Source: Phoronis australis (taxonomy: Eukaryota > Phoronida > Phoronidae). From it: a DNA stretch of 64,000 nt. The notes below the pieces were generated by a model that was not told the DNA's origin, did no database searches, and was given only the letters and a program-made list of their open reading frames with translations. Of this stretch, positions 48,932-61,350 are shown piece by piece; within the stretch, counting starts at the first letter, position 1, and each line of letters opens with the position of its first letter. The stretch covers positions 34,276 through 98,275 of the forward strand of contig NMRA01000506.1 of the NCBI GenBank assembly GCA_002633005.1. Reading direction: 5' to 3'. The position numbers were made by a program, and so were the translations under genes.

Positions 48932-50444
48932 CACTGAGGTATTTTCAGTTAATTCCACCAAGTGTCGCTCCTCCGAGCATTTTCATTTGAAAACTGTCAG
49001 TTATGTTTACATGTCTACAGAATTATTTGATTGCTTTTGTACACATGACAGAAGAACAACTGTGACGACCTCTTTAAAACCAATATTTACCCGATGTTCA
49101 ACATTTGTGCTCTCATCTAAAGTGTGAATTTATACAAATGTGGCTCAATGCCAATACCAGTTCTTCAGGAAGCCCTTTCTTAGGTTGTTCTAACTCAGAC
49201 ATACAAAATCAAAATGAAATTAACTTTCAATACAGAAATTACCTATATGATATTGCCTGTCAATTGATAAGTGACCTCAGTCATTAAGTTATAGTTCAGG
49301 AACCATCTGTTATCACTTGCAGTACTTTCTCACTAGAGGCAAAACTTCACTTTTAGTGAAGTGGGAAAGGTTAACTCTGGTAGTTAATCTGTTTGTGAAA
49401 CTTCGCTGAAAATAGCTGGATTTAAAGGTGAAGCTTTGGTACTCACTGAAACTTCAGCGGAGTTATCAGTACAGGTTAGGCAATAATATAGAATCACGCT
49501 AGAATCAATGAGATATCCTGCCAAAGGTGCTGTTGTAGCGTCGGCGATATTCTCTCAATAGATACACATAAATAAATAAATAAAAGAAAGCAAATCTGAT
49601 GAAGAATGACACTGATTATTTTCATAAACACTCGTAAATGGCGGGAGAACAACTTTCAGTTAGCCTCAAACCCATCACTTTAAATTTGTATAAATTGCAC
49701 CATCTGGTGTTTGCTCTGATGACTAAATCGCCATCTAGCAATAACTTTGATATCGCTGTCTGGAGGGAAAGCTAATCGAAGTTTCGCTGAAGCTTTGGTA
49801 AACTGAAGCTCCTTTAGTGGGAATTAAAGCTCATTAAGATCATAAATGATATCATATCTGTTTCAATTCTGCCTTCAATAGTGCTTCTCGTTTTCCACCA
49901 AACCTCATTTTCTAAATAAGATGGCTTAGAAATCCTCAGTGCCTTAAACTAGATGTTATGTAGAATGAGGGAATTCAGTACTTGGATATGCAGATTTCTG
50001 TAGAGTGACTGTAACTCATTCAGGACACCTCTGGCTTGTTTATAGCCTCGAATTGCCCCTCCTACCTTTGCGTGTGTGAATTTCAATCATTACAGCAAGT
50101 CATACCACTCTTTAAGTGGAGATTGTTATGGAATGCTCTATGCCTACTCCTGTGATAACAGGATTAAACAAGAGTTGCAGGACATAATGAGGCAGTCTCT
50201 ATTTCTAAGGAATGACTGATGCAAGTGACTTTTGAGACCTGCTAAGCTGAAGCCATGATCTATAAGTCGTCTCTTTACCAAATCCCTTTGCTGTATGTAC
50301 ATAATGATTGAAGCCTGAACATGTGCAGATATGAATCACCACCGAGGGATACTTTGAGGTTGTGGAAATATCCGGAGTATTCCGAAATTCTGTAAGGATC
50401 TATCAGACATAACCAAAAGGATGAATGTTGGGGGGGGGGGGGGG

Positions 50445-50485
50445 NNNNNNNNNNNNNNNNNNNNNNNNNNNNNNNNNNNNNNNNN
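50445..50485. other. Assembly gap inside a poly-G run
   Basis: G15 before and G13 after 41 Ns. The real length of the G tract is unknown. Confidence 0.9.
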
Positions 50486-53400
50486 GGGGGGGGGGGGGAG
50501 TGTTTCTTAGTAAGGCTTTGTTTGTGCTTCTGTTGCTTCAAATTTCAAATGTCAAAAAGAAATGCCAGTTTGTTGATGATAGCTCTGTACAGCAGAAGCT
50601 ATCAATGAAGCTCTTTCTACTTATTTTTGTTGTTAAAATTCAAGGTGCCAAAATTTCATTTTTCGGCATTTAAAATACAATGTATAAGGAATGTGAAATT
50701 TTGTCACCAATTGAGGTGTAAATTTTGTGATGCAGGTATGGATCAACTGAAGATCGTGTTTTCAGGTTTGCATCAAACCTGTTTGATGTGTTATGTGAGG
50801 AGTTTTAGTACTTTTAGTCTTTATTTTGGCTCAGGGAAATGCTTTGTGGTTCCCATGTACCTGGTTTATCATTTTACATAACAAATATTGATCATCCTGG
50901 TGTTTGATGGTTTCCATCATTTTGTATCTGCGAACTGAACTTATCTCATCTATTTTTTCATCTACCTTGGTATAGTATTGGTCCAGATTTTTGATTTATC
51001 ATATTTGTTCAAGGAAAAAATCCCATGTGGGGAAAGCATGTAATCTAGTTCATATGTCTGAGAACTTTCAGCTTCTGTTGTCCTTGCTCTAGTCAATGTG
51101 AGTATTGTTACTGCTTCTAGTTTTGGCATTGTTTTTCCGGGATGATTATCGATTTCTGTTTCTAGGATTTTTGTTCTGTTTTGATTGATTGATCAGTTGT
51201 ATTGCAGCCAACAGCTTGTCACAGTTCTACTGACTGTTTCACGAAACGTGACTTAAGATTCATGCTCTACACAATTTTTAAAACATGATTATTTTTATCT
51301 CACCTTAGCAGATGTTTAGGATGTCTGGAAATATTAGCATAATTTCTAGTTGCTCAGATAACTTTCAGTTAATTAAAAATTTCTAGTCTGTGATTTGTTT
51401 AAAATTTCATGGCAAAAACTTTCAAATTGTTAAGTGGAAGCCTAAGTCAAAATGTCTGCACAATGGAACTACTCGTATAGTACAAAACTCCGCTGTAAAA
51501 ATGATATTCCTTAATCAAAACAAGCTCTTGGGCTAAAAGGCCTTTTAAGGAATCTCAGATGTGCTTCGTTAGCTCATAGAATAAAGAAACAGATTATGGA
51601 AGCTTCGTGTGAAAATATTCATGTTTGTGGAAAATACGGCAATCTATGTGAAAAAACGCAATCATGTGATTCAGAGGTTCTTGGCCTTGGGGCTTTGCTT
51701 ATGTGCACAAATCAGATTCTGTAATCTTAAATAATTTTGATAATAATAGTTTCACGGGTCTACTGAAATATTTAAAAATAATTTACGTAATTTGACCATT
51801 GGTAACAAACCATAATCTTTATCCTCCACCTTCAGTGATTTTTGATGTAAAAATTCTCACTTTTGAATAAGAAACTGCTAGTGGAATATAGGGTCATGGG
51901 CATACATTTGGGGTTCTGTTTGTAGAAATTTGATTTTCAGTACGTTAGTAAATTTATCAAGCTTTAAGAATCCTTCTTAAGGTTACCTTGTGCAAGGTTT
52001 CACACTTGGCTTGAATACCTTGGGAGCCCATTCGGCAGATCTCTTTATTTTCGCATACTCGCGTGGACCGCACTGGCTGCGTTGTTTTATTTTGATCACA
52101 ACTGCGTAAGCAATAGAGTCTTGCTTGGTGATGGAATGCTGCAGATAGTCATTTTGAATCATGCAATTGACTGGCAATCTTGGTCCAGCTTGCACAGCAA
52201 GGTTTTTCAAACTTGGAATTCGATGGTTGAGAAAAGTGACTGGCCCAACAAGTTCCTTTCAGGATTTTTGGCTCGCATGATTTACCTCACTCATCATTGG
52301 TCTTTTGCAAGCTAACTGAGCAATGATTAGTAAGGGAGCGAGGACATTCAAACTTGGAGATAAAAATCAAATAAGGTAACGTACTATTAGCCTTGACTGA
52401 CCTTTGGTCAAAATGAGTTTCTTTAACTTAGAACACAATATGGCGCAACTGTAAAATTTTAATCTTATCACAATTTTCAACAATAGTAAACAAGAAGACA
52501 ATTTTACTTAATTATTTGAAAACTTCATGTTGTACAGCTCTCATCAGCAAACACAAGATGAAATTTTTAACATTTTTGGCAATACAGTAAGTGTTTGAAT
52601 AATCGAAAAGTACAGTTTTGACCATTATTTTTGTTTGCAAAAAACTTTACCGTTAATATATTTTGTTGATGGCACAATTAATTCCAAAATGTTTTAAATG
52701 AGCTTGAGTGTTCTGTTTTGAAGGGTACTTAACACAGCTGTTACTGATTGCTTTCTGATTTAGTAGTGACAGGTTATCATGTTGAGGGGAAATATTGAGA
52801 TTACTTGGCTTGTTTATTGCCAGTAATAACACATACAAACACATACATATGCATGACTAGATATTTGTCCATTTGAAAGTACTGTGACATCATTGAAGTT
52901 TGATTGAAGGAGTAAGATTTCTGTGTCTTTGGTGGTAAATGTGACATTTTCTCTCAAAATGAGTAAATTGGTTTTACCTGATTTGTGTTATTTACCAAAG
53001 AAAACATCTCTTAAGGAGTAAGTGAATTTTGTGTTTTTTCAACTTATAGCAGAGCAGAACTTATTCCAATGAAGATCGGTTATATTTTTCACAATATTGC
53101 AAAGATACCAACTTTGAACGGAATCACATTGGGGGCAACAATTCAATAAAGAAAATTTATCTGGAAACACTTGAATCTGGAATAATTGGTGAAATTATGG
53201 GAGCAGACATATACTTCCCATCCACTATTAGGTGAAATCAAAAGCAATTATTTGTAGTTCCTACTTTGGTTGGTTTTGGTAAATGCCTTCAATTAAGTTG
53301 GAATATATATGTTTGCTTGCACTATTCGGTAATTCTTTTGGGTAATTTAGAACTGGGGCTTTCAGAAAATTTCACATCTCTGAAATCTGTTGAAGTGAAA

Positions 53401-53553
53401 AATTGTATTCAAAGGAAAGTGTGGAGAGAAACCATACCTGTTACAGAATGGTTTGGATGTAACACAAAATGCCCGACTGAGTGAAGCAAATCGTAAATAT
53501 TTATGTACGGTAATACTTTTTTTATGCCAGAGCTTAAAGAGTGTTGTTTAAAT

Positions 53554-54273
53554 CCTAGCGTACATTGGTCTTAAAACTGAACACAACCAGTTGTAAACAG
53601 GTTTCCAACAACTGAGAGCAACTGACAGAAACTTATCAGTTTGCGAGTTTGGCCGATGTGCGTCTTCTCACCACTGACAGCGCATAGCTGATCGCTCGGT
53701 TGCCGTCAGTTGCACATGGTCTTGCCACTGGTTCCACTCAGTTTCGCTGGTCTACCCTGATTTATGCCTCGCTGCAACTAGTGATGACCTTTTAATGACC
53801 ATGTGATGGTCACGTGACCTAATTTTACGCTAAAATACGAAAAAATGGCGAATGCTTAGACCATAGACACCATCATAATGTGATGTCTATGGTCTGGACG
53901 GTTTCTGCAGACGATGCTCCCGTTGAAATGTGGATATTTGCTCAAAACTTGATCTTAAAGATTGTTTGAAAAGAAAACTGGTCTATTGCATCAAAAGGAA
54001 TACTGATGGAAGGTATATAACTACCCAAATATCTAAGTTACAGTGGCAAATACACACAAGTCTGTATATAAGTCACGTGATTACAAGTTCCTCCTACTAT
54101 ACTCTTCAATGGTTATAACTCAGTCACTGCCAGTCACTTTTGATGAGTGCGCAAACGTGACTGGGGGTAACTGGGACTGCCTAGTTTCTCACAATCGCTA
54201 AATTACCGGTATATGTGTGGTTAGAAACTGACATGTGCGGAGACTGCCAGTTGCCTTGTCGATGTACGCTTAG
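53554..54273. mobile_element. Possible non-autonomous DNA element
   Basis: Ends CCTAGCGTACAT and its near-inverse ATGTACGCTTAG. The interior is rich in CAGTTG, CAGTCAC and GACTGCC words in both orientations and contains a 16-base-arm hairpin at 53860-53897. No ORF of note. Confidence 0.35.
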
Positions 54274-56675
54274 CTTTATGTACAGTTATATTGCTATTTT
54301 ACCAGATTGGCTGATGTTGAATGCAAAATTTATATTTTGGTATGAATGTACCTTTCTCACACATTTTACTTAAAAATGTGGTCATGTGACAATAATAAAG
54401 ACACAGTAGTAAGAAACATATTTTTAGAATCCTCGATCCTTCTCCTTTCAAAAACTAAACACTGTTAATGGTTGACAAACCATAGTTTTTTCAATATTTG
54501 ACTAACAAGTTCAGGTTGTTTACTAAGGTCCTAGATAACCTTAGACCCATAAGAATGTTACCAATAGATTCACAGTTATGCAAACATTCTTAGATATGCG
54601 TATCGGTAAATATCTTGAAATTGGGTGTAATATTAGTCAATTATCACATTCCTCTTGACCCCTTTAGATACCGATTTTATGATCTACCAAAAGACCCGAT
54701 TCAATTTTCATTTTTCAGCTTGCTAATCAGGGTGAAAGGCAGCTTTCAGTTGCAGTTCATTGCGCTCATTATCCTTCTAGAAAAGTATTGACATGTGCTT
54801 GTGTTTTTGGCAGAAGGGTGTTGATATTCAACACAACAGGGAAGTATTTATCTAGAAAGGATATTGGTGGGCAAATTGATATACTGTGTGAGAGGCTAAA
54901 AATGGGGGCATATAGTGAACATGTGGTGTACCAAGAAATGTGTTGAGACTGGCATCATATTTTACGGTACACGCCTTTTTTGTTCTTTTGTCTCAAAGAA
55001 ACAAATATTTAATCTCATGACAGGGCCATGACAACGTCAGTGAACAGCTTGCATAATAGCAATAACGAAAAATTACAGAACATTGAGATTGCAGATGTTT
55101 AGATATGCAAAACAATGTTATGTGTGTTTCAGATTTCACAATATTCATTTTAAATCATTTAGTTTGTATCAATAGAACAGGAACACATTATACAGAATGG
55201 CCAGTGGTCTGATTTCCATGAGGCAAAGTGTTAAGGTTAGAAAAAGGATATTTGGTTCTTCTCTGTGCCAAGCTCATTTTTAGGTGTGAAAAAAGAGAAG
55301 AGGCTAAACCATGCTATTTTTGGGCTTGTCACAAAATCTTTAATTTTTGTATGCTTTCTTTCTTTATGCACTGTTACTTAGTTATTTTTTGCCAAGCATA
55401 TTACAACTCTGTTACCAATTTTTGTTTGTTTTTCTGAAGCCTCTTTTGCCAAGGTGTATTTTCCTAAACTGAAGTTCTTAGAAAATCTACACCATGTTCA
55501 CAAAGAATGCGGCACAAACACACACTAAAAATGACAATGCCAGAAGTTAACCTTCAAGCCAGTTATGCTGCTTCGGAAAATCTGTTTTATGATAGGCCCC
55601 CCACCCCCCCACCCGTCATGTTCTTGAATTCCTGGCAGCCGGTTTCAAGATTCCGTTTTAATCCGTTGCACTAATCCTTAGGTTATTGAGATTAATTCGA
55701 CTTGAACTCTCCATTGCAAATGCATCTGGTTGATGACATAGTCCATCACTAGTAGTCATGGCTTATCTGTAATGCATTGTTCAGACGTCTTACTGAAAGG
55801 CCATTTCAATCTGTCGCCTACTCTTTAATAGCCAACATTCTTCATTTTGTAAACCAGGAAATGTTTGCTGGCTTCCAATTTCAAGCATCATAAGTGATTA
55901 GTTCACTGGCGATTAGAAAAAATGAAAATAGTGTCAGTAGCAAACATCCCTTACACAGGGCTTTTTGTGAGCACACATTAGAGTGACTTTCTGTCACGTT
56001 CCACAGGTACTTGTAATAACCGATTTGTCATTTGTTTATTCCTGCAGCACAAAAATGGTAATTTGATGGCATAGTAATCGCAGATGATTGATTCCCACAT
56101 CCCAAGTTCAACTCTCCTTTTTGCCGAGGTGGAAAAATGCATAAGGCAGGGTGGCTAACATACTTCTGAGCCTGTTTTTCAAGTTTGCTTATGTCTTCCT
56201 CACAAATTGCTAATACAAAAGTACAAAATTGGCATCATATAAATGGGTGATGGCAAACTAATGTTAATACAAGATAGTGATATGATTGGCATGACTGTAG
56301 ACAGCAAGTGTCACCTCAAGGCAGGCAGGTGTGCATTGTGGGTAAATAATGTAGTACTGTATACCGTATAGAGAGGGTGCCTCTTGTGTTATTAGTGTGC
56401 ATTCACAGTGGTTGCTTTAAGGACCTTATCAAGAAGTCTGAATTGAATCAGATATCCAGAAACTAAATTGATTTTAACAAAGTCAAAGTCTATATTTTTT
56501 TTAACGAAGAAAGCCTGCATAGCATCTGAATTGGTTTAGCCATATGATCTTCTGAAATTAGCTTAATGTGGACATTTTTCTATGGTCCTACGGTTTATAG
56601 ATTCATGTAACTTCAATCAAACGTGATGTCTCTTCATTTGTTTGTAACCTGCTTTTGATGTTTTTTGCACTTTGG

Positions 56676-56780
56676 GTTATAGTCAGGTATAACATACCTC
56701 CATTTTGAGAACCAGTTTTCTCCACTGAACAGGCATCAACTGGTTCTCTTAATGCGAGCACGTTATGCCTGACTATTGCC
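56676..56780. mobile_element. Small hairpin element
   Basis: Arms of about 40 bases (TAGTCAGGTATAAC...GAGAACCAGT and its inverse) around a 22-base loop. Length about 105 bases. Confidence 0.5.
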
Positions 56781-59700
56781 ATATTTTAATTTATGAAATT
56801 GCGAATTTTTAAAGTTGCATTAAAACTCTGCCAAGTTTTTCATTTCAATTACCACATAGAATACAGTGCAGCTCTTGACTCGTATCCAGGGGTTCGTATC
56901 TGGGGGTTAGTCCCACGGTTCAGGTAACTGCACACCTACCACTGAAATGAGTAGTGTATTGAAATGGGTTACTTTGTAACTTAAACGTATTGATATGGGT
57001 GGGTTTTTCATGATTTATAGTTATTGACATAGGCCTATTTGTTGACATCATGGAGGTACACATGTACCCAATTTTTCCAGAAGAACCCCCGTTGGAGACT
57101 TCATAATCTTACACTGATTGATCACAAGAAAACTGGACTAAGCATTATTGATTTGTGTGACAGATCTAATGTCTCATCATTTGACCATCTGTTTAGTAAA
57201 TGTTGTTGTTTCAGAACTTGGTAAATGCTGTTGTTAACACTCTTCTTCCTTCCTTTTGTGGAGACTTTACAGCAAAAGATTTCTTATTAGTGCGTGGAGG
57301 GTACTTCAGAAAATTGATGCTTCATTTCAGATTTTTAAGTTCTGTTTTTGCACCATAGCTGCCACCAGACAAATTGTTTTGAGAAGTTATATGATCACAA
57401 CAATGTTAGAATCCTTTGAAAATTCAAATTTGGGAATTTTTTCCTAAGTTTTTGAGATTTTACCATAACTGATTTGTGTTTTCAAAACTGTGAGAGTAGT
57501 GTCTTTGGGCATTAGCCCATCTCTGGATGTAAGTTTTGTTCATTTTAATTTCAAGCAGACAAGAATGCATGATTTTTTGTATTTATTTTGTGTTAATCCA
57601 TTTCTAAGGTATGATGTTCCAAACCTTGTCAGATTTGGACATTATCTACATTTAAAGATACTTATTTAAAGATAGACTCTGCTGGACATCAGAATCAAGA
57701 TGGTTTCATAGATAATATCACCAGAGAAGAAAACTAAAGGTTTTCCAAAATTGGTTCTGGTTAAAAGATGCAGAGATTTCCATGTTCGCGAACCTTGATG
57801 TCTATTGTGAATATAATATGTAGTTGAATTTTGTCAAAATGATACTCAGTTCAGTTGCAGGCAAGCTAAGTTGTGACATTTTGATGTTTAGAATTTGTCT
57901 CTGTTGCAAACAACACAAGTTTTGGGAAAATATGTTAAGACAGTGGTCCCTTGTGGAATAATTTCTAGATAAACAATGGTACATTGGCGTTCATTGAGCT
58001 GTCAGCCATGCTATTAAGGAACCTATATTTGTGACTGAGTTCTCTTGACAATTAACGCGGGTTTTCCTATATTATTGTAATCTTTATTTGCATGGATATT
58101 TACCACTTTTCGTTGCCTTGACAACTTGTATGTACATATACATATACATGTATTGTATATTAATAGTGCTTCAGTGAAAAATATGAAATTTCTGATTTTA
58201 TTTGGCATGTCAAAATTGATTTTCAGAAGTTACAGAGCACTTAAAAAGGAGGTTTGACTTTTAATTAAATAATGGGACTATTGTCATTTAGGTGTGGACA
58301 ATAGTTATGGTTTTGCCCTCCATATACCAAGTATGTTTTAATGAAGATGAGTACCATTTTGTTGGCATTGTGTACCAGCTTCCAGTTGAATCTAGAAACT
58401 GAAACCAGTTACACATGTGATTTACACCTCACCATGACACAGAAAAAAATATAAACTCCAAGAGCTTGCTATATCAAAGGTTGGAAGTAGGTCTTAGCTG
58501 AGATTTTAATGAGCAAACAGCTTGGTGAATTCATTGCTCGTTGAATGCCAGAGGTTGTTGTTGAGTGTGAATACAAAAATATTCAACATAACATACAACG
58601 AAAGTTTCGATATTTTTGCTCTTCTAAAGAACACAGCATCACGTGGGCAGCAATGTGCTTGCGACTCTCTCTTGGCTACGACTTTCGCACCCAGAACAAA
58701 ATGAGCTCTAGCTGTATGGTACACTTCAATGGTACAGTACACTTCAGTTCTAAATTTGGTGATAGTTTGTGCCCTAGTTCTCAAGTTATTCAAATACTGT
58801 ATTTTAGTTCTATATAGCCTTGAAATGTGTCAATAAAGGTTTTAAAAGAAGGTGTTGCTACCCCTGCAATGTTATTAAGTGATGGTGTTGATAAGGCTAA
58901 ATCTAAAACTAACAGAACCAACATAGACCCACTGACATTGAAGCAAACAACACTGATAACTCTGAATTTAGTTTCTAGTTAGTTGAGGCAATTAAGCATA
59001 CATATATGATGGTAGGCACTGAAACTTTATTTTGTCAAATTTCTCAACGACAATTAACTTTGAGAAAATATTTGTCTATTATTAGCGTGGTTCATATTGT
59101 GTAGGAACACATTTGCGTAAGTTTCCATTATTTGTATCATAGTAACCGGCCTTTGAAAAATAGAAAAAATGATAATTTGATATGAAGTGAAGATTCACTA
59201 TTGTAGCAGTTTGCTAATACCGAGCAAACATTGAAACAAGTAATAAACTGTTGCTTAGGTGATAAGTGTTTGGTAGACTGTTACAATGTTCAAGTTAACC
59301 AACCTCCGGTTCACCTGTATCTTGGATTGGGTCTTTCACAGTGTTATTTATACAAACTCTTTGTGATTGTCGCGCCATCAATAACCACTGTCTTGTGGTT
59401 GGATACTCGAATGTTTCATACTAAAAGTCAAACTATGTTTGGTAAAATCTCATCAATTTTGGACAAAAATATTTGGCAAAATAGTCCTAACTTCATTTTC
59501 CTGGGCTTCTAACACTGGTGTGAATGGCCACAATTTTTCAAAACTTTTTTATCGTAGTTATGTAACAAACCCTGAACATGGAAAAGCTTCTAATTTGGTG
59601 CCCTATGTGTTACTTGGCAAAATGATAAAGAATTTCACACGTCTGCATACCGTATGCCATACCGTGTCCGAAATTGGTGAGATTTTACCATGGAATGTTG

Positions 59701-60149
59701 CTCGTGGTTGAAAGAAATTGTGTTGTGTCTTTATCAACTCCACCCAACTTGCACACCTAAATTTGAAATTAAGTCAAATAAGTGTCCCTTTTCTGCACTC
59801 ACAATGCTTGAGACTTGGGTACATAAGAATCTGCATGTATGCATGATTAAACACGATGTCTGAAAACACACACATACCTGCTTCAATAGCAGACTCCAGC
59901 CTATTGTGGTGGAAGAAAACAGCGCTGCATTACTGACCTAGTTAGTTAGACATCAGCACGTTTTTTAGTTGAGTTGGACAAGCTACCAAACATCTCGCAC
60001 AACTGGGTATATTAGTTTCTAGTTTGTCAAACTTCTTTGGTTTTTGCAAGTAACTCACTGTGCGAATATAAAACTGTCTGCATTTGAAATGGCAGATGTC
60101 ATTGTTCTGGTATAAAATAGTGATGAAAATGGTATTATAAAGTCATATG

Positions 60150-60250
60150 CCACTGTTGAGACACCGATCCACATGGGCGATGCACCATAGGGGGCTGTGT
60201 GGGCTACAGCCCCCCCCCCACTTATTTCAGTGCTGTGCTGCCCATGGACA
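60150..60250 (-). repeat. Poly-G-containing dispersed repeat, second copy
   Basis: Minus strand reads GGGCAGCACAGCACTGAAAT and a G10 run then CTGTAGCCC, matching 31294-31345. Confidence 0.5.
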
Positions 60251-60849
60251 AAGGATAGCTCTATTGTCATGTAATCCGGCCCGTGAGTTGAAAAGACAGG
60301 CATTTTATGACCATGAACTGGACATCAGTGATTAGAGACAACATAAAATCTTCAAATTTGTTATAAGCACATATGAATAAACTGAAGTAAAAGTTAGCGT
60401 AGGTGAGAGGTGACTGTTGGTAACATCACTGACGCATGTGCTTAACCCCAAATGTCTTGTTACTCAATAACAATCCTCTGTGCAGTAATTATCCTTATCC
60501 CCGCTATTACTATGTGACCAATTATTGTGTCTAGTGTACAATTTTCATCTAGACCGAAAGTATTTTTACACATACACTTCCTTGTTGCTTTTTGTTCATT
60601 GTTCATTCTTATGTAACGCTCAAGAGGTGCAAGGTCTTTGTGAAGTTTCATAGCTGCAGGTAATAAGTTGCATTAATGTCGCTGACTGAGTGAGATAAAA
60701 CTTCCAACTGAAGGAGTAGCTAGTGTCTGTTTTAAGACTAGTACTACCTTCTAATACACCCACAAAAATTTTGTCGTCACATCGTAATTCAATAACCTAT
60801 TCCTCTTGTCTGTTTTCCATCATTGCGGATTATTCTCTTTCAAGCTTTT

Positions 60850-61350
60850 CGTAAACTGTTGGCGGATCATGATGAAATGTGGCATGGGAGTTTTATGGTG
60901 GAGATACCCCAGCACCAGTCAATTTAAGGAGGGATTGGATTAACGTGTTGCCCCTGTTGGCCATTTTATTTTTCAAAGCAAATTCCTCATCAATTTTTGG
61001 CAAAACTACTTCATGAATTTTGCTAGAACTTGACACTTGTTATGAGAATGCGCCGCCACCTGCCGCTTTTCAAACAGTCGACCACACTAGCACCCTGGTG
61101 GCAATTTTTGCATTGACTAGCTTTTTCTTGACTCCAAGGATTATAGTCATAACAGCTTTACAGATTTTGATGAAACTTGACTTGAGGTTTTATGGGTGGA
61201 ATACTCTAGAACCAGCTGATTTTTGACCTACCCAGTTGTCCGTTTTAGCTTTCGACAAAGTATTGCTTATCCGTCAATTATTTTAAAAATGGCTTGTCAA
61301 ATTTTAATGGAACTCGGTACAAAGATATATGGTGGGTCATGCGACCACTT
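60850..61350 (+). repeat. Degenerate repeat array
   Basis: Three related blocks near 60865, 61160 and 61300, each with a GATGAAAYTTG-like phrase followed by GAGTTTTATGG or GGTTTTATGG and GGA, spaced unevenly. Non-coding. Confidence 0.4.

Noticed and set aside
49637-49775. 45-codon ORF starting ATGGCGGGAG
   Set aside because: Good start context but short, with no splice partner and repeat-like surroundings.
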